Below, in pieces: positions 11,701-20,751 of a stretch of DNA of 39,907 nt; position 1 is the stretch's first letter, and the number at the start of each line of letters is the position of its first letter. The DNA comes from Podaxis mareebaensis. Taxonomy: Eukaryota; Basidiomycota; Agaricomycetes; Agaricales; Agaricaceae. The notes beneath the pieces were generated by a model. That model was not told where the DNA came from. It was given only the letters and a program-made list of their open reading frames with translations, and did not search any database. The stretch spans positions 1 through 39,907 of the forward strand of contig JAEUWP010000531.1 of assembly GCA_018524725.1 (NCBI GenBank), in the 5' to 3' direction. A program made the translations under genes and the position numbers.

Positions 11701-12521
11701 TCCCAAAGGTAACAGACAGATGGAATGAACTAACCAGACCTTGGAACAGTACCTCAGCATTTATTGCAACTATCAACAGGACAACTGGGCTGAACTCCTT
11801 CCAATTGCTGAATTTGCATTCAATAATGCTCCAAGTGCAACTATGAGTATCTCTCCCTTCTTTGCAAACAAAGGTTACCATCCAAATATCACTGTTCATC
11901 CTAAACATGATCTTGCTTCTGCCCATCCAACAATTCACTGTGGACCTTGATGAGCTTCATACTACTCTGAAATCCAAGATTGCTCATGTCCAGCATAGAT
12001 ACCAGGTCTCCACTGACTCCTGTCACCTCCCAGCTCCTGATTTCAAGGTTAGAGACAAGGTATTCATCAAAGTGCAATTCTTCTGCACTACAAGGCCTTC
12101 AAAGAAGCTTTCTGAGAAGTACCTAGGTCCCTACAAGATCATCTCCCAGGCCAGCTCACACTCATTCACAATCCAACTACCTGATTCCATATGCACTGTC
12201 CATCCCATCTTCCATGTTTCTATGCTCAAGCCCACCACTCTGAACCTGATTCTGAATCATACTGAACCTGCTCCTGCACCCATTATTATCAATGGTGAAC
12301 CTGAATATGAAATTGCTCAGATTGTTGACTCAAAAATTGATTGTTGCAGGGCATGCAAGTTATTGTACAAGGTGATCTGGTTAAGTTATGAGGATACCAA
12401 TGAGGAATCCTTCTGGCTACCTGCTACAGAGCTAGAACATGCCACTGAACTTGTAGCCAATTTCCATGCTGCTTATCCTGTAAAGCCTGGTCCTCTTTCC
12501 ACTCTCTCATTTTTGCACTAA
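8723..12521 (+). pseudogene. Gypsy pol: protease, RT, RNase H, integrase, chromodomain
   Basis: Domains in order: aspartic protease ALVDSGSTHYFV (about 8955-8990); RT (about 9690-10450) with [26 protein letters not shown] and an intact YLDDILIYSD; RNase H with ETDASNYALATILS (about 10540); zinc-binding integrase HHCC (about 11215-11350); integrase core MDFIEKLP ... SNCGSEF ... TNQTLEQYL; and a C-terminal chromodomain (YEIAQIVDSKID ... LWLSYED-like, about 12300-12500) that classes it as a chromovirus. In-frame stops: TGA at 9203, 9692, 9794, 9812, 9974, 10046, 11159, 11558 and 11726; TAG at 9959 and 10811. One frameshift lies near 11930. The second catalytic Asp of integrase is Asn (AAC 11615-11617). 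Confidence 0.95.
10913..10923 (+). other. Internal polypurine tract, possible cPPT
   Basis: AAAGGGGGGAA inside pol, between RNase H and integrase. It repeats the sequence of the tract next to the 3' LTR (AAGGGGGGAATA shared). It also encodes part of a linker (YPKGGNSDY) conserved in related elements, so coding constraint alone could explain it. Confidence 0.4.
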
Positions 12522-12695
12522 GTTTCCTGTTTCTTATTGTTGTTTTACTTATTATTTCCTTTCATTATCAGTTCCAATTTCATTTTCATTTTCATTTTAT
12601 TTTTCACACTTTCTGGAACCAAGAAAAAACATTCAATCACATTCACAAAATATTCCAATGACATTGCAATACTACATTTCAAGAAAATGAATGAA

Positions 12696-14015
12696 CTACA
12701 CATGAGGGCACAAGGAGGTGAGGGGACTCATGGGCTCTTCCAGACCTGCCTCAATGAACCTCCTCCATGACCCTCTGGATCCTCCTGATGACACATCAGC
12801 TCCAGGTCCTGCATCATCTCCATATTCCTCTCTATTGTCACCTACATCACTTCTGTCACCTCCATGTTCCAATCCATTGCCTCCACTATCCAATCTGTTG
12901 AGTGCATGATGGTCCACTGCAGTGACTGGTTTGACTTGATACCCCACTCCAGAGTGGTCTGCAGATAGTTGATTGCCTGCCAATTCTGGTTATGTGACTC
13001 CTGCATCATTGCCAGCTCATTGGAGAACCACTCAATCATGGACCCAAGGTACTTCATCTCCCATGCACATTGGTGGGATTGCAGAGATGAAGGGGACTAT
13101 TGGATTTCATTAGCTTTCATTATTCTGCATATTGGATACACTCACCAGGGATAGTTCCTGCCCAGCTTCTGCCTCCTTGCACTGAGGACTCTTAATCAGT
13201 ATCAGAGCTGGCTGAGAAAATGACAACAGGGTCCAAGCAACCACCAAAGAGCTTGACAGAGTCCACACCATTGAGGATGCAGGTGGTGTAAAGGCTGGAG
13301 ATGTTAACCTGACTAGATTCCCAAAGCCACTCTTCCCAGAGCTCAATGCTTCGCCCAATGTCACCCCTGAAGCCACCGACAATCCCCCAGTCTTCTTCCT
13401 AGGTACAGGCAGCACCATAGACCTTGTACCTCCTGATAGATCACACCTAATATATCCCTACTTACACTCATTACAGGCCATCCCCAGATACCCATGACAC
13501 ACCAGCCCCTTCTCCAAGCACCTCTTGCATGGCACTGGCAAAATCCCTCCTTCACCCACTCCCAAACCACCTAATCATGAAGGCATGGATGGAACTACAA
13601 TGTGCAACATTGTAGGACCTAATGGAGCTATCTGTTGTGAACTCTGTAATGCCCACTGACTGATTTGCACACTCAGGGCCAGAGTGCCTGGTCCCTCATC
13701 ATTGTCTTCTTCATCTGGACTCTCCACCCACTTGCTCTTCAACTTCTTCTTTGTCACTTCCCTCACAGCCACCTGACTACCTTCCAACTCCTGACAACAC
13801 TTGCTTGCATCTCCACTTTCACTTGCATTGACTTCCATAGCCACTGGAGAATCATCCAGGAACCTGAGCATCACATGTTGCTCCAGAGTGAGCTTGCTGA
13901 GGTCAACAGTGACTTGGCTGGGCTGGGATGGCATGAGGGTATGAGGAGAAGGCTGAAACAAAAATTTTTTCAATGAGTTCCAACCCAGGTACACATTCTG
14001 ATGACCCCTGATCAC
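12696..14015 (-). pseudogene. Antisense accessory ORF with Zn2Cys6-like cluster inside the gypsy element
   Basis: Between the end of pol and the 3' LTR, one minus-strand frame is nearly continuous from about 14015 to 13110. It has only a TGA near 13573 and a TAG near 13461. It then appears to shift frame into a helical segment (IEWFSNELAMMQESHNQNW, down to about 12842) and a Gly/Asp-rich tail to 12696. A likely original start is the Met at about 13938 (MPSQPSQVTVDLSKLTLE). The centre carries six cysteines spaced C-x2-C-x6-C-x7-C-x2-C-x6-C (13443-13529: CKRCLEKGLVC, then ACNECK-stop-GYIRC). That spacing fits the fungal Zn2Cys6 binuclear cluster pattern. An acidic patch (SPDEEDNDEGP) and a basic KKKLKSKW lie upstream. 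A DNA-binding accessory protein is inference. Confidence 0.6.
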
Positions 14016-14066
14016 TTAGGCTTTGTTTCTGAGTCAGCTGCCTCAAGGCCTCAAGGGCTTGGCCTT

Positions 14067-14076
14067 AAGGGGGGAA
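14067..14076 (+). other. Gypsy polypurine tract
   Basis: AAGGGGGGAA followed by TAC and then the 3' LTR. This is the expected position and composition for the plus-strand primer of reverse transcription. Confidence 0.85.
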
Positions 14077-14079
14077 TAC

Positions 14080-14770
14080 TGTCACAACCACTCACACATA
14101 TCTGCACTTACTTTCCTATGCCTATCCACTGTCTGAAAATCCAATATCTAATGTTCTGATTTTGCATGATTCCAATCCACTTGTTCTGTTGATGGATTTC
14201 CATCTGCCCTGTTATCCAAACAGGTGGGTGCATGCACTTAGTTGCTCATGACCACTGTAATAAGTGTTGTTCATTTGCTTTTCCTTTATTGTCTCAGATC
14301 CTTTACCTTTGCCTTGGTCTATTTGTTCCTTGTTTTTGTTCTATATTTTATTATATTCCAAACAGCCTCCTTTCCATTCTGCCTCCATACCAGTACCTTC
14401 TGCACACTTCCAGTTCCTGCTTTACCTCCAAAATGTTTTACCCATTTGTACTCACTATTGTTCTCCAGTTATTTTCCTGTTCCCTGTTTCCAGTTCTCAA
14501 TGCATATTTAAGCATAGTAGTTTCCTGTATCCATTTCCTCAGTCTGAATATTGACTTTGTTATCCTTCTCCTCCTCTGATCTGCTCATCAGTCTTCTGGG
14601 TCATCTTCTGACCACTCCTGCTGCTCATCCACACTCTGTCCCTTGTTCTTTCCACCTCTGGGTTCCACTCCTGTCCAAATCAGACCAATACAATACCAGA
14701 AGGGCACAGCACATAAGCTGAGGCTGAGGTCTGCTCCCTGACACCCTAGGCACCCATCCAGAACATAACA
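14080..14770 (+). repeat. Gypsy 3' LTR
   Basis: 691 bp partner of 6514-7194. It is preceded by a polypurine tract and followed by the second ATTGT. Several differences from the left LTR are reciprocal CA versus TG at the same site. Confidence 0.95.
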
Positions 14771-14775
14771 ATTGT
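14771..14775. repeat. Target-site duplication, right copy
   Basis: ATTGT immediately after the right gypsy LTR, pairing with 6509-6513. It falls inside the copia protease codons. Confidence 0.95.
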
Positions 14776-15118
14776 CTGCTGTGTTTAGCAAACCTAAGGG
14801 TTTCTCAAGTAATTCAGAGAAATCTTCCTTGTTGTAAGTATAATGAGCTGAAGCTCTGGAATCCATTGTCCATCTAACTCCCTTTTGTGTTGCTACCAAA
14901 TTATTTGACTCTAACCATGAATTGGGAATTGAATTGTCTGGAACATAAATGCATTCTTTTAACACAAGATTTTGATGATCTTCTTGATTCAAGCTCAACA
15001 CAGAATGAGAAAAAGATAAATTTGGCCTAGAGAGGCCATTTGATGTAGTGCTATTTTTACATGTGATAAAATTAAAAATTTCCTGCTCTACATCTACACA
15101 CCTGGACTGAAGAGAGCT
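14771..15118 (-). pseudogene. Copia protease, N-terminal part
   Basis: The frame continues directly from gag across TGA 15119. It contains WTMDSRASAHYT, the aspartic protease motif in which the glycine of D-S-G-A has become arginine (codon at 14855-14857, AGA for expected GGA). The segment ends at LLNTADN exactly at the target-site duplication of the inserted gypsy element. The rest resumes at 6508. Confidence 0.8.
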
Positions 15119-15904
15119 TCACAGGCTTCTTTTTCCTCTGGAGTGAGGTAGTTGTTGTAGATGGGGCTGTTCATATGGATCAGTGATCAAATCAAAGTAA
15201 GGAAGTTGTGGAATGTACACATATGTTTCCTCATCATAGTCTAGCTCATCATCTTCCCCTAAATTGATAAGTGGCTCATCAGCCATGATTAGAATCAGTA
15301 AGGCTGGAGCTTGCATTTTGTGGTCTTCCTCAATTGGAAGTGCCACAGGTGGTGGAGGGGTTGCCTCTCTTTTGACCACCTTTGTTTGATGACATGGGTC
15401 ATGAGTACTCATTCACTGATCCCAGAGCTTGAGCACTCTCTCCTTAGCATGAAGTGTAGGAGACTTGTGAGGAGAAATCCTGTCAGCAAGAGAGCTGCCA
15501 GGATGAGCATTGCTTTGGTTGCAAATAGCATTTATGAGCTGATGAGTTGAGGGAGGAGACAGGGATTGTGTGATTGATGCAATAAAGTTCACTGTTGATG
15601 ATGAACCAGTGACTCTGGGTGTCAAGATCTCCTCAGGGTGAGCAATGTTCCCTTGTTTGGAACCACCTTTGCCATGGCAGGTATGCTTCTTCTTCCCTTG
15701 TTGTTGGCCTTGCTGCTGCTGCTGCTGGTTCTGGTTCTGACCAGACATGTTTTGGGGATGCACAATAGTCCAACCAGTGCAATTGACAGGTGCTGATGGG
15801 TGCCTGCATTGTGCAAGAGCCACACAAATGTGCAACTGCCATTCAGACCAGTTGTTGAAGCCCTTGAGTCTGGGAACACAAGTGAGGAAGTTTTGGGAAG
15901 ACAT
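15119..15904 (-). pseudogene. Copia gag remnant
   Basis: The start is chosen at ATG 15902-15904 (MSSQNFLTCVPRLKG), followed by the copia gag signature FNNWSEWQLHICVAL. A Gln-rich, basic stretch (QNQNQQQQQQGQQQGKKK) leads to a degraded zinc-knuckle-like segment (TCHGKGGSKQGNIAHP) lacking the full CCHC pattern. The frame crosses TGA at 15413-15415 and stops at TGA 15119-15121; both are compatible with former CGA codons. An acidic tract (GEDDELDYDEETY) follows the first stop. Protease follows in the same frame. Confidence 0.75.
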
Positions 15905-16171
15905 GATGGATGATAGAGTTTTGTGATTGTAGATCTGCACAAAATAAGAAGGCATCAGTATCATGCAACACAAATAGCACAGTCAACAAGCCCTTCTTTC
16001 CCCATGTGTACATCCTTAGGACATAGCGACATGATAGGGCTAATCAGGAAAAATATCAAACAGGAGCCAATCAGATGATCTTATCTGCAAGCTCAACTTC
16101 ATCATCAAATGTGACAGTGTTGACATCAATTGTGTATGACAAAAGTCATTGAGTGAGACTAGATGCTAGTT

Positions 16172-16184
16172 GGGGCCCATAACC
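16172..16184 (-). other. Copia primer binding site (half-tRNA-iMet type)
   Basis: The minus strand reads GGTTATGGGCCCC immediately inside the LTR. This is complementary to the anticodon arm of initiator tRNA-Met (GGGCCCATAACC), the half-tRNA priming used by Drosophila copia as I recall it. It is not itself a tRNA gene. Confidence 0.75.
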
Positions 16185-16425
16185 TGTTGATAATGGAATT
16201 ACAACATGTGTGCTATTGTAGCACTACATGTGCAGTGGTTTGTCTAACTACAAGCTTGTATCTAAGACTTACAGTGAGTAGAGCTTAGAGTGTGGAGATG
16301 CTTCAGTGAAGACTTTATTTATTGAGGTGAATGTACAGCTCTTATATACAAAATACAGATGGTCCATGAGCAAGTACACATATGCTACAAGTCCTTTGTA
16401 GAACATAATAGGGATGCAGTGAACA
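16185..16425 (-). repeat. Copia 5' LTR (single copy seen)
   Basis: About 241 bp with terminal TGTT...AACA on either strand. The inner edge is fixed by the adjoining tRNA-iMet-type primer binding site. The outer edge coincides with the resumption of CpG dinucleotides (first at 16444). No second copy was found, so length and boundaries rest on the TG...CA ends and the PBS. Confidence 0.6.
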
Positions 16426-16952
16426 GCCTTAATCTAAAGACAGACGTTCTGCAATGATCCCTGGTAAAGGGCATATTCCATAATTAGATATGAAGTCTAG
16501 AGCATCTATTAGAACATTCGAAGAAGTTCAACACGTTTACCTTCTGCGAATCTCCTCCACTTTAACAAAATAAATAATTCCACTTCTCACCTTGCTCCCA
16601 AAGTGTGAGACATCACCAGTCAACCTTCTACGGACCGCAAAGGGCCGCCAAGCAAGGTTGTTGGAGGCGAAGTCAACACCCCTAGTAATATACCCTTTTG
16701 ATATTATCTGGCCTTCCTGGACCAGCTGCAGCATGTGAATACCCATCAAAATGAAGATGGACGCGCACTGTTGTAACGAACCCTTACGGCTATGGTGCGA
16801 ACATACATTTGACTAATAAGAACATCAGCGAACACCTCACTGAGCGCAAGGATCGAACAAACAGACTCGTAAGATATTTATTAAGCCGTCGCGACGACAT
16901 AAAATGGATAACATTAAGGTAAGTGTCTACATAGGGCAGGCGAAACAAGGAC
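16426..16952. other. Copia to CIT1 spacer; weak minus-strand ORF
   Basis: CpG returns here. A 70-codon minus-strand ORF (16537-16749) has no recognised domain and is followed by a plausible intron donor (GCAAG|GTGAGA). It could be an exon of a gene interrupted by the copia insertion, or chance. The stretch next to 16953 would hold the citrate synthase 3' UTR. Confidence 0.3.
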
Positions 16953-18772
16953 TCATGACTTGTCCTTGAATATTTTTTGGATGGCAGCAGTGGAATACGA
17001 CTTGGGCCGCTCGAGAGCTAAATAAAATCATCAGCTAGTGAGAAGACATTGAGAGTGAGAGAAGCTTACGAGCGCCGAGGGCACGATCCCAAATGAGCTG
17101 AGCAGCAACGCCAAACGCGCGGGAGACACCAAAGAGGACAGTGTAGTACTGCATCTGAGTGAGGCCGTAGTGGGTGAGCAAAACACCAGAGTGAGCGTCC
17201 ACGTTAGGCCAGGGGTTCTTGGCCTTGCCAGCCTAAAAAAAAAAGTGAATACAGAACTGGACTTGCACCATGATATTGCATACCTCTAGGAGGATGTCGG
17301 GGACAAGGTTGTAAATCTGACCAACGAGCTTGAACATCTTGTCCTCAGGAAGGTGCTTGAGGGCGAATTCGCGTTGGGCAGTGTAACGAGGGTCAGTCTT
17401 CCTCAAAACTGCGTGGCCGTAACCGGGGACAACCTGGCCACCCTTGAGAGTGGACCAAATGTATTCCTTGACAGCGTTGTCTGTGGGCTCTTCACCAATC
17501 TTGGACTGCAACTTGCGAAGCCAGACAAGGACTTCCTGATTGGCAAGTCCATGAAGAGGACCGGCGAGACCGTTAAGAGCAGCGCTGTAGGCAAGGAAAG
17601 GATCCGAGAGGGCCGATCCAACTAGCTTGCCGGTGTGAGCAGAGACGTTGCCACCCTCATGATCGCTGCGGATGAGCCATTAGCGGACCGTAGCGAGTAT
17701 CAGTGGTAAGGACGGATATACCTGTGGATAGTTATGTAGAGGCGGAGGAGCTCAACGAAGGCAGGGTTTTCACCAAAGCTGAGGAGGTTAGCGAGGTTCC
17801 AAGAATAATCCTTGGTCGCGTCAATAGCGGGGAGCTTTCCGCCACCGTATACGTTGCGATAGATACGCCCAGCGATGTTGGGGAGCTTAGCAATAAGGTC
17901 CATGGCGTCCTCGAAGGTGGGTCCCCAGTAGTCCTTCTTGGAAATGCCCTCTTGATACGCCTTGGCAAAGGCCGAGTTATGGTTGAGCTAATGAAGGGTC
18001 AACGTGTGCTATGGAGGGGAGATATTCCGGAGACTGACAGCAGTGACAGCCAAGCTAAACTGGCTCATGGGGTGGAGGGTGGGAGGGCATCGATCAAGGA
18101 TCTCTTCAACAAATTCGGGAATGGCAGCACGAGCTGCCCAGTCCTTGGAGAGCTCGTTAACCTGCTCCTGGGTGGGTATTTCACCAGTGACCAAGAGCCA
18201 GAAGAGACCCTCGGGAAGGGGCTCTTCACCGCCGGGGGCCTTGGGAAGCTCCTTTTGGATGTCGGGAATGGTCTTGCCACGGAAACGGATACCCTCCTCT
18301 GTGAACGGGAAATGACATGACAAATTCAGTTCAAGGCATCGAGGGATTGGTCAGATGACGCACCGGCATCCAAAACGGAACCATCCCAGATCAGGGCAGG
18401 AAGACCGCGCATTCCACTACACGGCTGACGTCAGGGGTTAAGTAACTGAATCAAGGACAACTACTTGCCCATAGAGCTGGTCAACAAGAACGGGACCAAA
18501 GGATTTTTTGCCATGTTCTGCGCGGGTAGCTTTGACCTAGTGACAAAGTTATATAGGGGGTAGCAAGGGAGGGGGTGGGGCGACGTACGTTCTCAACCTC
18601 TGCCGGAATGAGTTCGGCAAGACGCTCCTTGAGGGTAGCCGGACGAGCTGTCGAGGAGAAGCGGAGGCCAGCGGCACGGAGAATGGAGGGGCGGGACTGG
18701 AAAAGGTCAAGGGGAGAAGTGGGGAAGGGAGGAGAGACGTACGTTGTTGAGAACAACACGGGCAAAAGACAT
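16953..18772 (-). CDS. CIT1: Citrate synthase, mitochondrial (9 exons)
   Basis: Condenses acetyl-CoA and oxaloacetate to citrate, the first step of the TCA cycle, in the mitochondrial matrix. Exons: 18772-18743, 18696-18589, 18536-18469, 18416-18364, 18298-18039, 17987-17722, 17665-17284, 17232-17070, 17017-16953, giving 464 aa, the usual length. The N-terminus is an Arg/Ser-rich, acid-free presequence ([19 protein letters not shown]). Catalytic residues are all present: His300 (GPLHGLANQ), His346 ([14 protein letters not shown]) and Asp401 (NVDAHSG). Their spacing of 46 and 55 matches the animal enzyme. The C-terminus, KDKS, lacks a peroxisomal signal. Intron 3 has a GC donor (GCAAGT at 18468). 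It is divergent from TRM8, 126 bp apart. Confidence 0.97.
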
Positions 18773-18898
18773 GGTAGAGAGAGGAAGAGACGTGGCGGAC
18801 TTGGTATTTTTTGCAATCCTGTCCCTTTTCAAGTCGGTGGGCAATCCCGGAAAACGCCGTCACGTGACAGCGGAACTGGAGGGATTGCCGGAGCTGAG
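18773..18898. promoter_or_regulatory. Shared CIT1/TRM8 promoter with a CACGTG palindrome
   Basis: 126 bp separate the two divergent start codons. A 10-bp palindrome GTCACGTGAC (18859-18868) contains TCACGTGA, the core bound by Cbf1-type bHLH factors in fungi. The binding factor here is inferred. Confidence 0.5.
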
Positions 18899-19731
<833 letters not shown>

Positions 19732-19771
19732 CCCTTCACTGTTCGCTCGCACCTGATCTAAAATAAATTTT

Positions 19772-20666
19772 CTATAGCTCATTCATTTGTTCATCTCCGT
19801 CCCTGTCTACACCGCTCCTCTGGCCCCCCATGGCATTGATCAATGCACTTGCCCGCCCCATCACCGCACTCTTCATCTCTCTGTGCAATACCTTCCCTGC
19901 CTCTCCCGCCAACCTCAAAATTTCCTCGAACCGGTCCACGTGTAACCGCGTCTCCATTGTCACCAACGCCACCTGTCCCGTTTTCGGCATCATTGCCACT
20001 GTTACGTGCGGCACATCATTCTCCTCTAAAGTCGTAAGATCCAACAGTGGCGACGTTGAATGCACTCCTCCCGTAACCGCACAAACAAAATCCAACATCG
20101 GAATCCCGGCATTCATCAGTGCCAATGTTGTTCCATTAATACACGCCTGTAGCAGCCCACCATCTTGTTGTAGAACAGTAATATACACATCGATTTGTGA
20201 CCGAGGGTACAGTGTAGTTTGGACGACGGGCTCGAACGTCGATTTGATCGTCGATCCTATTTCGAGTATTCGCCTGCGATGCGGTCTTATTTCAAACCCG
20301 GATCAGCTAAGGAACAGAAAACTTACTTGTCCCCACGCGACCTTTTTCGCCGCTCACCCGTACTAAACGCCGCAACGTTCACTTCCACGTTGATATTTGC
20401 GCGGTCGTGTATCATCTGTGACCGCATTTTCGCCTCACGAGGCCCAAACACCGAGACAAGAACCTGCGTAAGCCCATGGGTGATGACGGCTGAGCCGTCC
20501 GCCTGTCCCTGCTGCGCTAGGTTGATAGTCACGTCTCGCAACTCAAACTGACGTCTGCCATCCGAGCGGTATCCGCCTTCGTTTAGGATCTCGACGCGTG
20601 ACCCCTGCAATCAACAAACGTTGAGGAGAATGTCGGAAACGGAAGGCAAGCAGAGAGACAAACCAT
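19772..20666 (-). CDS. RRP41: Exosome core subunit RRP41 (RNase PH fold)
   Basis: Subunit of the nine-protein RNA exosome ring, which processes and degrades RNA in nucleus and cytoplasm. Exons 20666-20664, 20604-20327 and 20273-19772, 260 aa. The protein starts M-GSRVEILNEGGYRSDGRR, the hallmark N-terminus. It continues with GSAVITHGLTQVLVSVFGPRE, then QIDVYITVLQQDGG and the ACINGTTLALMNAGI strand. The only ATG that gives this N-terminus is a 3-nt first coding exon (ATG, donor GTTTGT, acceptor TTGCAG). The upstream frame of exon 2 has no other ATG. It is divergent from NPT1, 85 bp apart. Confidence 0.95.
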
Positions 20667-20751
20667 GATGTGGTTGGATGAAAAGGGTTAATCTATTTGA
20701 TTTGTAAATCCAACAAGCGTCTATATTTACTCTTTCAGTCTTATCACCGCC
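20667..20751. promoter_or_regulatory. Shared RRP41/NPT1 promoter
   Basis: Only 85 bp lie between divergent start codons, AT-rich in the centre (TTAATCTATTTGATTTG). No specific operator is recognised. Confidence 0.45.

Larger units (their letters stand above)
6514..14770 (+). mobile_element. Ty3/gypsy chromovirus, full-length but decayed
   Basis: An 8,257-bp element bounded by two LTRs that both begin TGTCACAACC and end GGAACATAACA or ATAACA (5'-TG...CA-3'), and flanked by ATTGT on both sides. Between the LTRs are gag, protease, RT, RNase H, integrase with a C-terminal chromodomain, an antisense ORF and a polypurine tract. It interrupts the copia protease gene. All coding parts carry stops, mostly TGA, and the whole element is CpG-depleted, so it is dead but structurally complete. 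No standard tRNA primer-binding site was recognised just inside the left LTR. Confidence 0.95.
5755..16425 (-). mobile_element. Ty1/copia retrotransposon, 5' part, split by a gypsy insertion
   Basis: Order on the minus strand: 5' LTR (16185-16425), primer binding site, gag (from 15904), protease (to 14771), then an interruption by the Ty3/gypsy element at 6514-14770, then protease/pre-integrase and the start of integrase (6508-5755). If the gypsy element and one ATTGT copy are removed, the copia frame rejoins without a shift (TADN followed by KVQLQGVG). The order gag-PR-IN, with RT expected after IN, defines copia. No 3' LTR matching 16185-16425 was found in the window, so the 3' half is lost or lies outside, unless the RT at 1485-2400 belongs to it. 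Confidence 0.85.

Noticed and set aside
16056..16072. 16-bp identity (ATCAAACAGGAGCCAA) with about 29317-29332
   Set aside because: Too short, no extension on either side, and no transposon features near 29317; treated as coincidence.
16172..16184. tRNA-like GGGGCCCATAACC
   Set aside because: Matches only the anticodon arm of initiator tRNA-Met and sits at the LTR edge; it is a primer binding site, not a tRNA gene.
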